Below are positions 1-8,662 of a DNA stretch of 64,000 bases, piece by piece (position 1 is the stretch's first letter; every line of letters begins with the position of its first letter). Under the pieces are notes generated by a model. It saw nothing but the letters and a program-made list of their open reading frames with translations, did no database searches and was not told the origin of the DNA. This DNA is from Hymenobacter puniceus (GTDB lineage Bacteria > Bacteroidota > Bacteroidia > Cytophagales > Hymenobacteraceae), in contig NZ_JACSCX010000007.1 of the NCBI RefSeq assembly GCF_014333525.1, positions 1-64,000 of the forward strand, read 5' to 3'. The translations under genes and the position numbers were made by a program.

Positions 1-7
1 CGGGCTG

Positions 8-39
8 CAAAGGTAAGTGAACTTCCCCGGGATTTGCAA
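8..39 (-). promoter_or_regulatory. Bacteroidota-type promoter reading out of the window
   Basis: On the minus strand TTGC (36-39) is followed after 20 bases by TACCTTTG (8-15), a full match to the -33/-7 promoter pattern of this phylum. Transcription would begin near base 3-4 and run left, so the gene served lies outside the window. Confidence 0.65.
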
Positions 40-108
40 CCGCAAAAAAACATTCTTTCAGCGCTGGCCGTAGGGCCTTTTCCCGTACCGCGTTTCGGAT
101 TGGGAGTG

Positions 109-139
109 CAAAAGTACATACTCAGTTTTCCCTGTGCAA
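109..139 (-). promoter_or_regulatory. Second, upstream promoter of the tandem pair reading left
   Basis: On the minus strand TTGC (136-139), 19 bases, then TACTTTTG (109-116). With the copy at 8-39 it forms a tandem pair about 100 bases apart pointing the same way, an arrangement typical of strongly expressed genes such as rRNA operons. The target gene is not visible. Confidence 0.6.
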
Positions 140-292
140 GCAGGTTGCAAAGAAAATACGTAGGACAATTAAGTGGCGCTTGGTACCGGATTTTAGCAGT
201 GCGCTGAGGAGTAACTATTTGAGACCAAAGAAAAGTTCGCTCTGGCTCGAGAATTTCTGGTGGCGCCGGCGGATCAGTCATGTTTAAAATTA
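140..292. other. Intergenic stretch with no recognised feature
   Basis: Lies between the outward-facing tandem promoters and the terminator of the fdhF-like gene. No credible reading frame, RNA gene or repeat was seen. Confidence 0.5.
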
Positions 293-337
293 AAACACCT
301 CTTTTTCCTACCTGATTGGCAGGGAAAAGAGGTGTTT
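293..337 (-). terminator. Hairpin terminator behind the FdhF-like gene
   Basis: A 15-16 bp stem (293-308 with 323-337, one bulged base) around a 14-base loop. The left arm is AAACACCTC followed by a T run, so transcription on the minus strand ends in AAACACCTCTT-like sequence closed by a U-rich side. It stands about 90 bases past the stop codon of the minus-strand molybdoenzyme gene. Confidence 0.6.
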
Positions 338-428
338 GAACGGTTAGCCGTTTACGTTGACTGTTGCCTGGTAGAATGGGCCACCATATCCTTCGAAACC
401 AGAGCTACTGACCTGCACCGAGGCTAGA

Positions 429-3014
429 TCAGGCTGTGGTTTCTGCTGCCATACGCAGCTCTACGGGTGCCCCTACTGTTTTATGGGCCGGCACCACTGT
501 TACGATGACGTACTTCGAGGTAGGCGTGTTGCTTACTTTGGCCACGCTTGAAATCGGTACCAGGGGGTTAGCCTCCGGGAAGTAGGCGGCCACATTGCCC
601 TTCGGGATATCATAGGGTATGGCCAAGAACTTTTCCACTGTGCGCTGCTCGCCTTCAAAGTGGCTGGTGATGTCAATTAGATCTTGGGCCTTGAGGCCAC
701 GGTCGGTCATGTCCTGCTGGTTCATGAACAATACGCGCCGTTCGTTATGGATGCCCCGGTAACGGTCATGGTACTCGTATATAGTAGTGTTGAATTGGTC
801 GTGGCTGCGTACGGTCATCAGCACCAGTTGGTCGGGTTGCAGGACATGCCGGGGCAGCTCCGTGGTGGTGAAATTGGCCTTGCCGTTTTTCGTGGTGAAC
901 TTCCGCTCACGGGGGCCGTTGGGCAGGTAGAACCCGCCGGGGCGACGCAGCTTTTCGTTGAAATTTTCGAATCCCGGAATCACGCGGCTGATATGGTCGC
1001 GGATGACGTCGTAGTTTTCCGTCATAGCCACCCAGTCGTTGATATTGGTTTTCTGGCCGAGCGTGGCAATGGCAACGCCACTGATAATGGCTACCTCGCT
1101 CATCATCTGCCCCGCTAACGGCACCAAGATTCCCTTATTCTGGCTAACAACCCCCATGGAGTTCTCGCAAGAGGTCATTTGCTGGCCTGAGCGTTGCATG
1201 TCGATGTCAGCGTGGGTGAAGCATGGCAGCAGCAAGCTGGTTTTGCCCGTGACTAGGTGGCCGCGGTTGAGCTTGGTGCCCACGAACACAGTCAAGTTTT
1301 GCTTGCGCATGCCGTCGGCAATCAGCTCGGTATCGGGGCCAGCGGCCAGCAGGTTGCCGCCGAGGCTGAAGTAGACCTTGATACGGCCATCAACCATGCC
1401 CTTGATGGTTTCCACTACGTCGAGGCCATCTTCGCGGGGGGCAGTGAAGGTGAATTCCTTTTCCAGGGCATCGATGAAGCCGGAGTGCACCCGCTCCCAG
1501 ATGCCCATGGTCCGGTCGCCTTGCACGTTGGAGTGGCCACGGACGGGGCAGGTGCCGGCACCGGGCTTACCGATGGCACCTTTCATGAGCTGCAGATTCA
1601 CGATTTCCTGGATGGTCTGCACGCCGTTGCGCTGCTGCGTGACGCCCATTGCCCAGCAGGTAATGATTTTCTGCTTGGTAGCTATAATGTTGGCGGCTTC
1701 CAGCAACTGGGCCCGCGAAACGCCGCTCTGCTCCTCGATGTCTTCCCAGGAAGTGTTGCGGATGTTCTGCTCGAAAGACTCGAAGCCCGTGGTGTGCTCG
1801 GCCACGAAGGCGCGGTCGACTACCTGACCTGGGTTGCGGTCTTCTGCCTCAAACAGGTGCTTCATGATGCCGCGCAGCAAAGCCATGTCGCCATTTACGC
1901 GCACCTGCAGATACAGGTCGGTGATTTGAGTACCGTCGCCCATGAGCGCGCCCAAGGCGCGCAGCGGGTTCATGAAATCCTGCGGATTCTTGAAAGCTAC
2001 CAGTCCAGCTTCAATCAGCGGGTTGATGCTGATGATTTTGGCACCGTTGCGCTTGGCCTTTTGCAGCGCCGTGAGCATGCGCGGATGGTTGGTGCCCGGA
2101 TTCTGGCCGATGATAAGAATGACCTCGGCTTCGTGGATGTCATTGAGCGTGACGGAGCCTTTGCCCAAGCCCAGTGTGGGGCTCAACGCCGAGCCGCTGC
2201 TCTCGTGGCACATGTTGGAGCAGTCGGGCAGGTTGTTGGTGCCAAACTGGCGCACAAACAACTGGAACAGGAAAGCCGGCTCGTTGGGCACTTTGCCTGA
2301 AGTGTAGAACGCAGCCTCATCAGGCGACTTCAGGGCATTAAGCTCATCGGCAATTATCTGGAACGCGGCAGGCCACTCGATGGGCGAGTAATGATTGTCG
2401 CCGGGGCGCTTCACCATTGGGTGCGTGAGGCGGCCGGCGTTGTTCTGGTCGCGGTCAGTCATGCGTGAGAGTTGAGCCAAACTGTGCTTAGCAAAAAACT
2501 CGGGACCGGCAGCTTTATCGTCGGCGTCGGAGGCAGTGGCTTTGGCGCCGTTTTCGCAGAACTCAGCCACGGAACGGTGCTCGTCGGGGTCGGGCCAGGC
2601 GCAGCTGGAGCAGTCGAAGCCATCCTTTTGGTTCATCCCCAGCAATGCCTTGGAGCCCCGGCCTACGCCGCCTTCGCTCCAACTGAACTGCATGGACTTA
2701 ATAACGGCCGTAACGCCGGCAGCGACCTTGGCACGCTCTTCCAGCCGCAGGCCAGTTAGTGCCTCGGGGGGCTGTGCCAGAACAGGAAACAGGTACTTGG
2801 CGTTGGCCGTTTCGGGGGCGGGAATATGCTGCTGAGGCATGTCGGCGCTGGCTTCGTGGCTGGCTTTGGTGGGCTTGTCGGCGTTGGGAATCTCATAGTC
2901 GGCTACGGGCGCCTCGCCCTGGTCGGGCCGCTCACCGCTTTTAGGGGAGTTGCTGGCGGCCTGCTCGTGCTGTTTGCCAGCTTTGCTGGGGTCCGTGACG
3001 GGGGAATCTTCCAT
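429..3014 (-). CDS. FdhF/YdeP-family molybdopterin oxidoreductase
   Basis: Large catalytic subunit of the DMSO-reductase superfamily, in the formate-dehydrogenase-alpha-like branch (YdeP/TIGR01701 type). The protein is 861 residues; roughly the first 70 are a low-complexity, charged extension that the family normally lacks. A CSSCAWPDP segment follows with Cys135 and Cys138. The MCHESSGSAL segment aligns with the Sec/Cys-His-Gly-Pro-Ser stretch of formate dehydrogenases, making Cys269 the probable molybdenum ligand. The IGQNPGTNHPRM segment and a C-terminal dinucleotide-binding domain (VLMTVRSHDQFNTTIY region) bind the two pterins. The usual full four-cysteine iron-sulfur motif is not evident, as in YdeP relatives. 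FdhD lies just upstream on the same strand, and cofactor genes surround it. Substrate is unknown: formate is plausible from the neighbours, but YdeP-type enzymes are poorly defined. Confidence 0.93.
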   Translation of the reverse strand: MEDSPVTDPSKAGKQHEQAASNSPKSGERPDQGEAPVADYEIPNADKPTKASHEASADMPQQHIPAPETANAKYLFPVLAQPPEALTGLRLEERAKVAAGVTAVIKSMQFSWSEGGVGRGSKALLGMNQKDGFDCSSCAWPDPDEHRSVAEFCENGAKATASDADDKAAGPEFFAKHSLAQLSRMTDRDQNNAGRLTHPMVKRPGDNHYSPIEWPAAFQIIADELNALKSPDEAAFYTSGKVPNEPAFLFQLFVRQFGTNNLPDCSNMCHESSGSALSPTLGLGKGSVTLNDIHEAEVILIIGQNPGTNHPRMLTALQKAKRNGAKIISINPLIEAGLVAFKNPQDFMNPLRALGALMGDGTQITDLYLQVRVNGDMALLRGIMKHLFEAEDRNPGQVVDRAFVAEHTTGFESFEQNIRNTSWEDIEEQSGVSRAQLLEAANIIATKQKIITCWAMGVTQQRNGVQTIQEIVNLQLMKGAIGKPGAGTCPVRGHSNVQGDRTMGIWERVHSGFIDALEKEFTFTAPREDGLDVVETIKGMVDGRIKVYFSLGGNLLAAGPDTELIADGMRKQNLTVFVGTKLNRGHLVTGKTSLLLPCFTHADIDMQRSGQQMTSCENSMGVVSQNKGILVPLAGQMMSEVAIISGVAIATLGQKTNINDWVAMTENYDVIRDHISRVIPGFENFNEKLRRPGGFYLPNGPRERKFTTKNGKANFTTTELPRHVLQPDQLVLMTVRSHDQFNTTIYEYHDRYRGIHNERRVLFMNQQDMTDRGLKAQDLIDITSHFEGEQRTVEKFLAIPYDIPKGNVAAYFPEANPLVPISSVAKVSNTPTSKYVIVTVVPAHKTVGAPVELRMAAETTA

Positions 3015-3068
3015 GAGTAGAAAAAATAGCGGTGGAAAGAGGAGTACGTGAAGAAAGGAACCGACAGC

Positions 3069-3395
3069 TTAGTGTTTACAGCCAAGGTCTTTTTCTACCA
3101 AAATATACAACACTTGGTTGTCAGTGACATTCAATGAGCCGCGCAAACTCACTTGGCTGGTAGAAGTCCAGGCATCAGCCAGATCAGCGGGCAGCAGCAC
3201 CCGAATATGGCCGGCCTGGTGTTGCAGGGTGAGGGCCGAAGCATCGGCAGTGCGCTCCAAGCTGTAGCGCAATTGCTCACTGGCCAGCAACCCCAACGGC
3301 ACTACGGTTTCGAGACGGCCATGCTGCGCAAAATCCACTATTTCGGGTGGGTCGAGGCGCAGGCGCAGGGTGTTGTCTTCGAGGCGGAGTTTCAT
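3069..3395 (-). CDS. Small conserved protein, DUF7009-like, beside fdhD
   Basis: A 108-residue soluble protein with no signal peptide or membrane segment. It opens MKLRLEDNTLRLRL, a basic/hydrophobic alternating beta pattern that I associate with the small DUF7009 family found next to molybdoenzyme genes; that assignment is from memory of the family and is not certain. The middle (LETVVPLGLLASEQLRYSLE) and end (VLYILVEKDLGCKH) also look like beta strands, with a closing Cys-Lys-His. It lies between fdhD and the oxidoreductase gene, 54 bases before the latter, so it is probably co-transcribed and may assist or accompany that enzyme. No catalytic motif is visible. Confidence 0.7.
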   Translation of the reverse strand: MKLRLEDNTLRLRLDPPEIVDFAQHGRLETVVPLGLLASEQLRYSLERTADASALTLQHQAGHIRVLLPADLADAWTSTSQVSLRGSLNVTDNQVLYILVEKDLGCKH

Positions 3396-3452
3396 GTAGT
3401 ATCTGGTGATGGGAAGCAGGTATAATGGAGGAACGGCAATAACAGGAAGGAG

Positions 3453-4337
3453 TTATCCTGCCTCGTCACTAACTCCCACAATCCGCCATTCGTGGCAATA
3501 GATGTTGTAACGGCTCTGGCGCACAAAGCCACAAAGGGTCATGCCGAAATTGCGGGCTGCAGATACAGCCAGGGAACTGGGCGCTCCTACGGCAGCAAGT
3601 ACCGGTATGCCAGCAACAGCCGCTTTTTGCACCAACTCGAACGAGGCCCGGCCGCTCACCAGCAGAATGGCGTTGTGCAGCGGCAGTAGCTCCTGAAACA
3701 GCGCCGCACCAATTACTTTATCGAGGGCGTTGTGGCGGCCGACATCCTCGCGCAGCAGCAGCAGGTCGCCTTCAGGCGAGAACAGGGCGGCCGCATGCAA
3801 GCCGCCGGTTTGCTCGAACAGCTCCTGCGCTGCACGTTGCCGCTCCGGCAACTGGTGAATAACAGCGGCGGCAACGTGGGGACCGTGCGCCGGCAGTACC
3901 GGACAGGCAGCGGCGTGTACTGCTTCGATGCTGGTTTTGCCGCATACTCCGCAACTGCTGCTGGTGTAAAAGTGACGCTCCAGCCGAGGAAGGTCGGGCA
4001 GAGCAGTAGGGGTTAGCTCAGCACGCACCACATTTTCGCGTTCTTCTTCCTTTTCCACATCAGGGCAATAGAGAATTCCCTGCAACTCCTGGCGGCTCCG
4101 AATAATGCCTTCGGTGAACAGGAAGCCCGCCGCCAGCTCGAAGTCGTGGCCGGGGGTGCGCATGGTGATGCTTAGGGTCCGGTGTTCCCGCTGTTCTGCA
4201 GGCCCGTAGCCCACCCGTATTTCCAGTGGCTCCTCAGCCGCCAGCACATCGGAGGCCTCTACGGCGGCGGTACCTTGCACGCGGTGCACGGTCACGTACT
4301 CGTAGCTGGTAGGCGGAAGGAAAACAGGAGTTGACAC
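3453..4337 (-). CDS. fdhD: FdhD, formate dehydrogenase accessory sulfurtransferase
   Basis: FdhD carries sulfur from a cysteine desulfurase to the molybdenum cofactor, giving formate dehydrogenases their sulfido ligand. The SSSCGVCGKTSIE stretch holds the family CGxCG motif with the sulfur-carrying cysteine. RTPGHDFELAAGFLFTEGII and the C-terminal REDVGRHNALDKVIG, VSGRASFELVQKAA and PVLAAVGAPSSLAV segments are also hallmarks. The frame is open up to an ATG at 4466, but the extra 43 residues do not resemble the family; GTG at 4337 gives a 294-residue protein beginning STPVFLPPTSYEYVTVH, close to the usual length, so I prefer it. It heads the fdhD, DUF7009-like, oxidoreductase set and is divergent from the moeB-like gene. 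Confidence 0.93.
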   Translation of the reverse strand: MSTPVFLPPTSYEYVTVHRVQGTAAVEASDVLAAEEPLEIRVGYGPAEQREHRTLSITMRTPGHDFELAAGFLFTEGIIRSRQELQGILYCPDVEKEEERENVVRAELTPTALPDLPRLERHFYTSSSCGVCGKTSIEAVHAAACPVLPAHGPHVAAAVIHQLPERQRAAQELFEQTGGLHAAALFSPEGDLLLLREDVGRHNALDKVIGAALFQELLPLHNAILLVSGRASFELVQKAAVAGIPVLAAVGAPSSLAVSAARNFGMTLCGFVRQSRYNIYCHEWRIVGVSDEAG

Positions 4338-4695
4338 AGGCAGAGGAAAGGAGAAACCAGGTATCGGGTAGTGTAGGCAGGGCGCAGAAATGTGCTGACT
4401 ACTTAACCTTATCGGTGGAAAGTAAGTTTGAGCTTGGTGAGGCCAGACGGTGTTTGCTACCCGCAAAACCGGAATTTTTAGTTTCTGCCCTTGCAGACTT
4501 CTTTATTGCCTTGCTGAAGATAAAAGGCCCGTTGCAGCCCGCGCAAGGCGAAACGATGTCCTCCCAGCTTAGCTGGTACTGTAGCAGTTAGCTACTATAC
4601 GGCAAAATGCAGTGCTTGCTGTGTTTTGTTTGTAATTGACTTGCCTGACAGCCGTTGCTGTTTCTTGGCGCTGCATTTCTCTTTCTACCCTGTGC

Positions 4696-5805
4696 ATGCT
4701 TACCTCCGAAGAACGCCAGATTTACCGTCGACACCTGCAGCTACCCGAAATTGGAGAAGCAGGCCAGCAGAAGCTGAAGGCCGCCCGTGTGCTGGTGGTG
4801 GGAGCCGGTGGCCTAGGCTGCCCCATTCTGCAGTACCTGGCCGCCGCCGGCGTAGGCACACTGGGCATCGTGGACGCCGACAAAGTGGACCGCAGCAACT
4901 TGCAGCGGCAGATTCTGTATGGCCCCGCCGACCTGGGCCAGCCCAAAGCCGCCACCGCCGCACAGGCCATCCACCGTCTCAACCCTCTGGTGAACACTGA
5001 GGTGTTTGGCTGCCGCCTGACCCTGGGCAACGTGCGCGAACTGGTTGGCAAGTTTGACGTGGTAATTGACGGCTCAGACAACTTTCCAACCCGCTACCTG
5101 CTCAACGATGCCTGCGTGAGCTTTGGCAAGCCCTTGGTTTCGGGGGCCATCTATAAGTTTGAGGGGCAGGTTTCGGTGTTCAACTACCAAGGTGGCCCCA
5201 CCTACCGCTGTCTGTTTCCGCAGCCACCCTCCGCCGCCGAAGCCCCCAACTGCGACGCTACCGGCGTGCTGGGCGTGTTGCCTGGCTTGGTGGGCATGGC
5301 GCAGGCTACCGAGGCGCTAAAGGTGCTGCTACAGCTGGGGGAGGTGCTTAGTGGCCGGCTATGGCTGTTCGATGCCCTCACGTTCCAGACCCGCGCCCTC
5401 AAATTTGCGCGCCGCGCTGAGCAGGCCCTCATCAACCTCGATACCGCCAATACTGCTGACTATGCTGATTTATGCGGTCCGGGCATCACCAGCATTTCGG
5501 TAGCAGAGCTGCACGAGCAGTTGGCCTCGGCGCACCCGCCGTTTCTTCTGGATGTGCGCGAGCCTCACGAATATGCCGCCGGCCACCTGCCTGGTGCCAC
5601 ACTGATGCCCCTAAGCAGCCTGGAGCGCGGCGTGGCCACGTTGCCCAAGCATTATCCGGTGGTGGTGTACTGCCGCAGCGGTGCCCGCAGCACCCAGGCC
5701 GTAGAGCGCCTACAAAATAATTTTGGCCTTACCAACCTGCTAAATCTGGAAGGCGGTATACTGGCCTGGGAGGATGCAGAAATGAGCAAGGAAATAATGA
5801 AGTGA
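4696..5805 (+). CDS. moeB: MoeB/ThiF-type adenylyltransferase fused to rhodanese
   Basis: E1-like enzyme that adenylates the C-terminal Gly-Gly of MoaD (or ThiS), with a C-terminal rhodanese domain that can supply the sulfur. The ATG at 4696 gives 369 residues and starts LTSEERQIYRRHLQLPEIG, the normal family start; the ATG at 4636 adds 20 unlike residues. Residues about 10-250 are the ThiF fold: nucleotide loop GAGGLG, DNLQRQ-type motif as SNLQRQILY, and DGSDNFPTRYLLND. Residues about 270-365 are rhodanese with catalytic loop CRSGAR. Oddly, the zinc-binding CxxC pairs are not intact: the first reads TYRC and the second is absent. The MoaD gene is about 4 kb downstream, and the context supports a molybdopterin rather than a thiamine role. 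Confidence 0.9.
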   Translation: MLTSEERQIYRRHLQLPEIGEAGQQKLKAARVLVVGAGGLGCPILQYLAAAGVGTLGIVDADKVDRSNLQRQILYGPADLGQPKAATAAQAIHRLNPLVNTEVFGCRLTLGNVRELVGKFDVVIDGSDNFPTRYLLNDACVSFGKPLVSGAIYKFEGQVSVFNYQGGPTYRCLFPQPPSAAEAPNCDATGVLGVLPGLVGMAQATEALKVLLQLGEVLSGRLWLFDALTFQTRALKFARRAEQALINLDTANTADYADLCGPGITSISVAELHEQLASAHPPFLLDVREPHEYAAGHLPGATLMPLSSLERGVATLPKHYPVVVYCRSGARSTQAVERLQNNFGLTNLLNLEGGILAWEDAEMSKEIMK

Positions 5806-5816
5806 AATGTAAATAA

Positions 5817-5955
5817 CGTCACGCAGAGCCAAGCCGGAGGCGAAATTGCAGCATCTCTACCTCTGCCTAATTGAAGGGCAATGCAACGAAGCGGTGAAGA
5901 TGCTTTGGTCCCTGGCTTGATGCGCCACACGCTCAGCATGACGTTCCAACGCAAT
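5817..5955. repeat. Degenerate copy of the GTCATGCTGAGC palindromic repeat
   Basis: The intergenic space after moeB holds GCAGCATCTCTACC (5848-5861) and, further on, GAAGATGCTTTGG and CTCAGCATGACGTTCC (up to about 5946), the same word order as the well-preserved palindromes at 10764 and 51449, but with many mismatches. It appears to be an old copy. Confidence 0.5.
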
Positions 5956-6055
5956 GGCCAAGGCCACACCAAACTGCGCCAGCTAACCACCGCCCGCAAC
6001 GACAAGATGTGTACCCGCTTCTTTGCATTGCCTTATTCTCTCTCATCCGTTACTT

Positions 6056-7219
6056 ATGCCGCTTACCGCTCCCGCCGCTGTCCGCCCACGCCTTCGTTTC
6101 GACCGTAACGAGCTGGCCGGGGCGTTGGCAGGATTGGGTACCGATTTGCCATTGCTTATCGGTGTTATAGCTGCTTCGGGCATCAACAGCGCAGGCGTAC
6201 TCATTATGTTTGGGCTGATGCAGATTTTCTCGGGCGTATGGTATGGCATGCCGATGCCCGTGCAGCCGCTGAAGGCCTTTGCGGCCCTAGTTATTGCTCA
6301 GAAGATTCCGGGACGCGTGATATCCGGGGGTGGGCTGGCTATTGGCGTGAGTATGCTGGTGCTGTCGGTTTCAGGGCTGATTGATGCGGTGGCGCGGCTG
6401 GTGCCCAAGCCTGTTATCCGAGGTATTCAGTTTGGGCTGGCGCTGCAGTTGGCCACGCTGGCGCTCAAGGAATATGTGCCCGCCGCCGGCCTGCCGGGCT
6501 ACGCGCTGGCCACGGCCGCATTTGTGCTGACGGTGTTGCTGCTGGGCAACCGGCGCTGGCCAGCCGCGCTGGTAGTACTGGCTCTGGGGGTGGCATATGG
6601 CCTGCTGTTTCAACTGGACTATGCTACCGCCACCCGCGCTATCGGGCTGCAGCTGCCCTCTTGGCACGTACCGCAGGCGGCGGATGTGCTGACAGGCGCA
6701 GTGCTGCTGGCACTGCCCCAGATTCCGCTGTCGTTGGGCAACTCGGTGCTGGCAACCCGGCAGGTGGTGGAAGACTATTTTCCGGAGCGCCGCCTCACGG
6801 TGCGGCAAATCAGCTTCACCTACGGCCTCATGAACCTCTTGAACCCATTTCTGGGCGGCTTTCCGGTCTGCCACGGCTCGGGCGGTATGGTGGGGCATTA
6901 CACGTTTGGCGGGCGCACAGGCGGCTCGGTGGTGCTCTACGGCACGCTGTTCGTGGTGCTGGGTTTGTTCTTCAGCCAAGGTTTTCAGCAACTGGTCCAG
7001 ATTTTCCCGCTGCCCATTCTGGGCGTGCTGCTGCTGTTTGAGGCCCTGACACTGGCCACCCTGCTGCGCGACATCAGCGACTCGCGGGCTGCGCTGCTGC
7101 TAGCAGTGCTGGTAGGCTTGCTGTGCAGTGGGCTGCCGTATGGATACTTGGTAGGTTTGGTAGTAGGCACAGCGTTGCACTATGCCATGCAGCGCGGCTG
7201 GGTGGGGCTGGGCAAGTAG
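6056..7219 (+). CDS. MOT1-like molybdate/sulfate permease
   Basis: Integral membrane transporter of the MOT1/SulP-related family (PF16983 type), expected to bring molybdate into the cell for cofactor synthesis. The 387-residue chain from the ATG at 6056 is almost wholly hydrophobic helices. Family signatures are the N-terminal ELAGALAGLGTDLPLLIGV, MPVQPLKAFAALVIA, the middle QIPLSLGNSVLATRQVVEDYF and GGFPVCHGSGGMVGHYTFGGRTGGS. ATG 6056 is favoured over 6023 because ELAGALAG then lies near the N-terminus, as usual. It follows moeB on the same strand after a 250-base space. Sulfate is an alternative substrate, but the surrounding cofactor genes favour molybdate. Confidence 0.87.
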   Translation: MPLTAPAAVRPRLRFDRNELAGALAGLGTDLPLLIGVIAASGINSAGVLIMFGLMQIFSGVWYGMPMPVQPLKAFAALVIAQKIPGRVISGGGLAIGVSMLVLSVSGLIDAVARLVPKPVIRGIQFGLALQLATLALKEYVPAAGLPGYALATAAFVLTVLLLGNRRWPAALVVLALGVAYGLLFQLDYATATRAIGLQLPSWHVPQAADVLTGAVLLALPQIPLSLGNSVLATRQVVEDYFPERRLTVRQISFTYGLMNLLNPFLGGFPVCHGSGGMVGHYTFGGRTGGSVVLYGTLFVVLGLFFSQGFQQLVQIFPLPILGVLLLFEALTLATLLRDISDSRAALLLAVLVGLLCSGLPYGYLVGLVVGTALHYAMQRGWVGLGK

Positions 7220-7350
7220 CGGCAGACGGCACCACATGGCAGGCTGCTTTATACTTTGACAGAAAGTCAATCGGTTTACGGTCGTATAACCGCTATGCCC
7301 ATTGCTTACCGTAGGTATAGCCCGATTGTCGGCATGCCGCCTTGGACCGG

Positions 7351-7629
7351 TTAGAATGAAGCCTGCAAATGGGGCCACATGAAATAGAACACTGCCCCCT
7401 GCAGTAGCGTCAGCGCCAAGGTGATGCCCCAAAAAGCAGATTTGCGGTTTTTGTGGTGTAGCAGCAGAATTGCTGCCCACGCGCCAGGTGCCGCGCCCGG
7501 CAGCGTGGCGAAGTGCAGTGTTTTTTCGGGAATGCGCCGCTGGTTGTTCTGGGCTTTCTGTTTATCGAGGGCAAAAAGCAGAAAGCACAGCAGGTTGAAC
7601 AATAGCAGGCAGATTAGGAATACGGTCAT
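7351..7629 (-). CDS. DUF1294 small membrane protein
   Basis: A 92-residue inner-membrane protein of unknown role. The first helix (VFLICLLLFNLLCFLLFALDKQKA) runs into the family pattern DKxxA, then RRIPEKTLHFATLPGAAPGAWAAI and HHKNRKSAFW, which match the RIPE, GG-PGA and H-KTRK-F signatures of DUF1294. Two more hydrophobic stretches follow. It stands alone on the minus strand between the permease and an exported protein. Nothing links it to molybdenum. Confidence 0.87.
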   Translation of the reverse strand: MTVFLICLLLFNLLCFLLFALDKQKAQNNQRRIPEKTLHFATLPGAAPGAWAAILLLHHKNRKSAFWGITLALTLLQGAVFYFMWPHLQASF

Positions 7630-7753
7630 TGTGCGGGAGGCGGGCTACCGGAGGTGTGGCAGACGAAAAGTGTAGCAGCGGAGCCGCGAGTTATGCAGTC
7701 AGGTTCAGCCCCAGTATTAGCAACAGTTTCGTCGTGGGTCAAGGATACGAGAG

Positions 7754-7787
7754 TTGTGTATAACAAGCAGAGGGTTTTCTACCTTCG
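7754..7787 (+). promoter_or_regulatory. Probable promoter of the exported protein at 7815
   Basis: TTGT (7754-7757), 22 bases, then TACCTTCG (7780-7787), one base from the TAnnTTTG pattern. It places the start of transcription about 20 bases before the ATG at 7815. Confidence 0.5.
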
Positions 7788-7814
7788 TGAGTAGATGAGA
7801 TTATACACTTTACT

Positions 7815-8615
7815 ATGCTTCAGAAGCTACTAACCGGATCTACATGCGTATTCATTTGGGCGTTGCTGTTAGGGGCACAACCTGCTCTGGCGCAAAAGCC
7901 ACTGCTGTACTTACACTTGGCTAAACCGGGTGGCCCGCTGCTGGTCAGCATTGTAAAGGACTCTGCCTCGGTACTGGACCCTTTGCGTCAGAAGTTACAA
8001 GCTAACGGCTATCAAGTAGTCACAAATCCGGACACCCTGCGGAAATCACTAGGGCACTCTCCGAACCGGCCTTTTCTCTATGCAGATGTAGTATGCTTTC
8101 AAATTGCGGGGTCCAATCCGACGGTGATATTTGCCGTTCGTGATACCCTGAATAAGCCGTGGTTTACTGCCAGCGAAGTCGTACGCATGTTTGTAAGCCC
8201 GCAAAAGGCGTACGGCAGCGCGGCTGAATACTTAGCGAAAAAACTACCCATTGCTTTTACCCCTCGGTTCGGCCACGCGGCAGCCACCAATCAGGGGCCA
8301 CAGTTCATGTCGTACGACAACTTTCAGTTTATCAACTACCTGGAGCCCGCCTTACTGATGTCTCCGCTTCGGCAGCAGCTGAAAAAAGGAGACACCGTAA
8401 AACTCACGATACATGTTGATGAGTTGGGTGTAGCTACACTACAAAATGCCGAAAGTCAGGTACCGCTCGACGCAGCTATCCGGCGGGCGCTAGATCAAGC
8501 CGTGCAGGACACGCCGCCTTGGGGCCCGGCTCTGATAAACGGGCGCCGGACCGCCTCCGACTTTCAACTAACTGTTGGACGTGGCAATAAGCTTAAACCG
8601 GTGCAGGAACCGTAA
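7815..8615 (+). CDS. Exported protein with TonB C-terminal-like end
   Basis: 266 residues with a clear signal peptide (hydrophobic core FIWALLLGAQPALA, cleavage after ALA-Q). The middle part is not recognised. The last 90 or so residues, from KKGDTVKLTIHVDELGVA through LDAAIRRALDQAVQDTPPWGPALINGRRTASDFQLTV, follow the layout of the TonB C-terminal fold: a beta strand with V-x-x-D-x-x-G, a helix, then W-x-P-A-x-x-x-G-R. There is no N-terminal membrane anchor of the TonB kind, so this is likely a periplasmic or surface protein that borrows the fold. It has a promoter of its own and converges with moaA. Confidence 0.72.
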   Translation: MLQKLLTGSTCVFIWALLLGAQPALAQKPLLYLHLAKPGGPLLVSIVKDSASVLDPLRQKLQANGYQVVTNPDTLRKSLGHSPNRPFLYADVVCFQIAGSNPTVIFAVRDTLNKPWFTASEVVRMFVSPQKAYGSAAEYLAKKLPIAFTPRFGHAAATNQGPQFMSYDNFQFINYLEPALLMSPLRQQLKKGDTVKLTIHVDELGVATLQNAESQVPLDAAIRRALDQAVQDTPPWGPALINGRRTASDFQLTVGRGNKLKPVQEP

Positions 8616-8662
8616 TAGCCTTGCTGTGCTGATGAAGCCACATGCTAGGCCCCGCAAACAAC

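Noticed and set aside
4331..4591. 86-residue open frame divergent from fdhD
   Set aside because: Overlaps the fdhD 5' region, no family resemblance, and the moeB start lies elsewhere.
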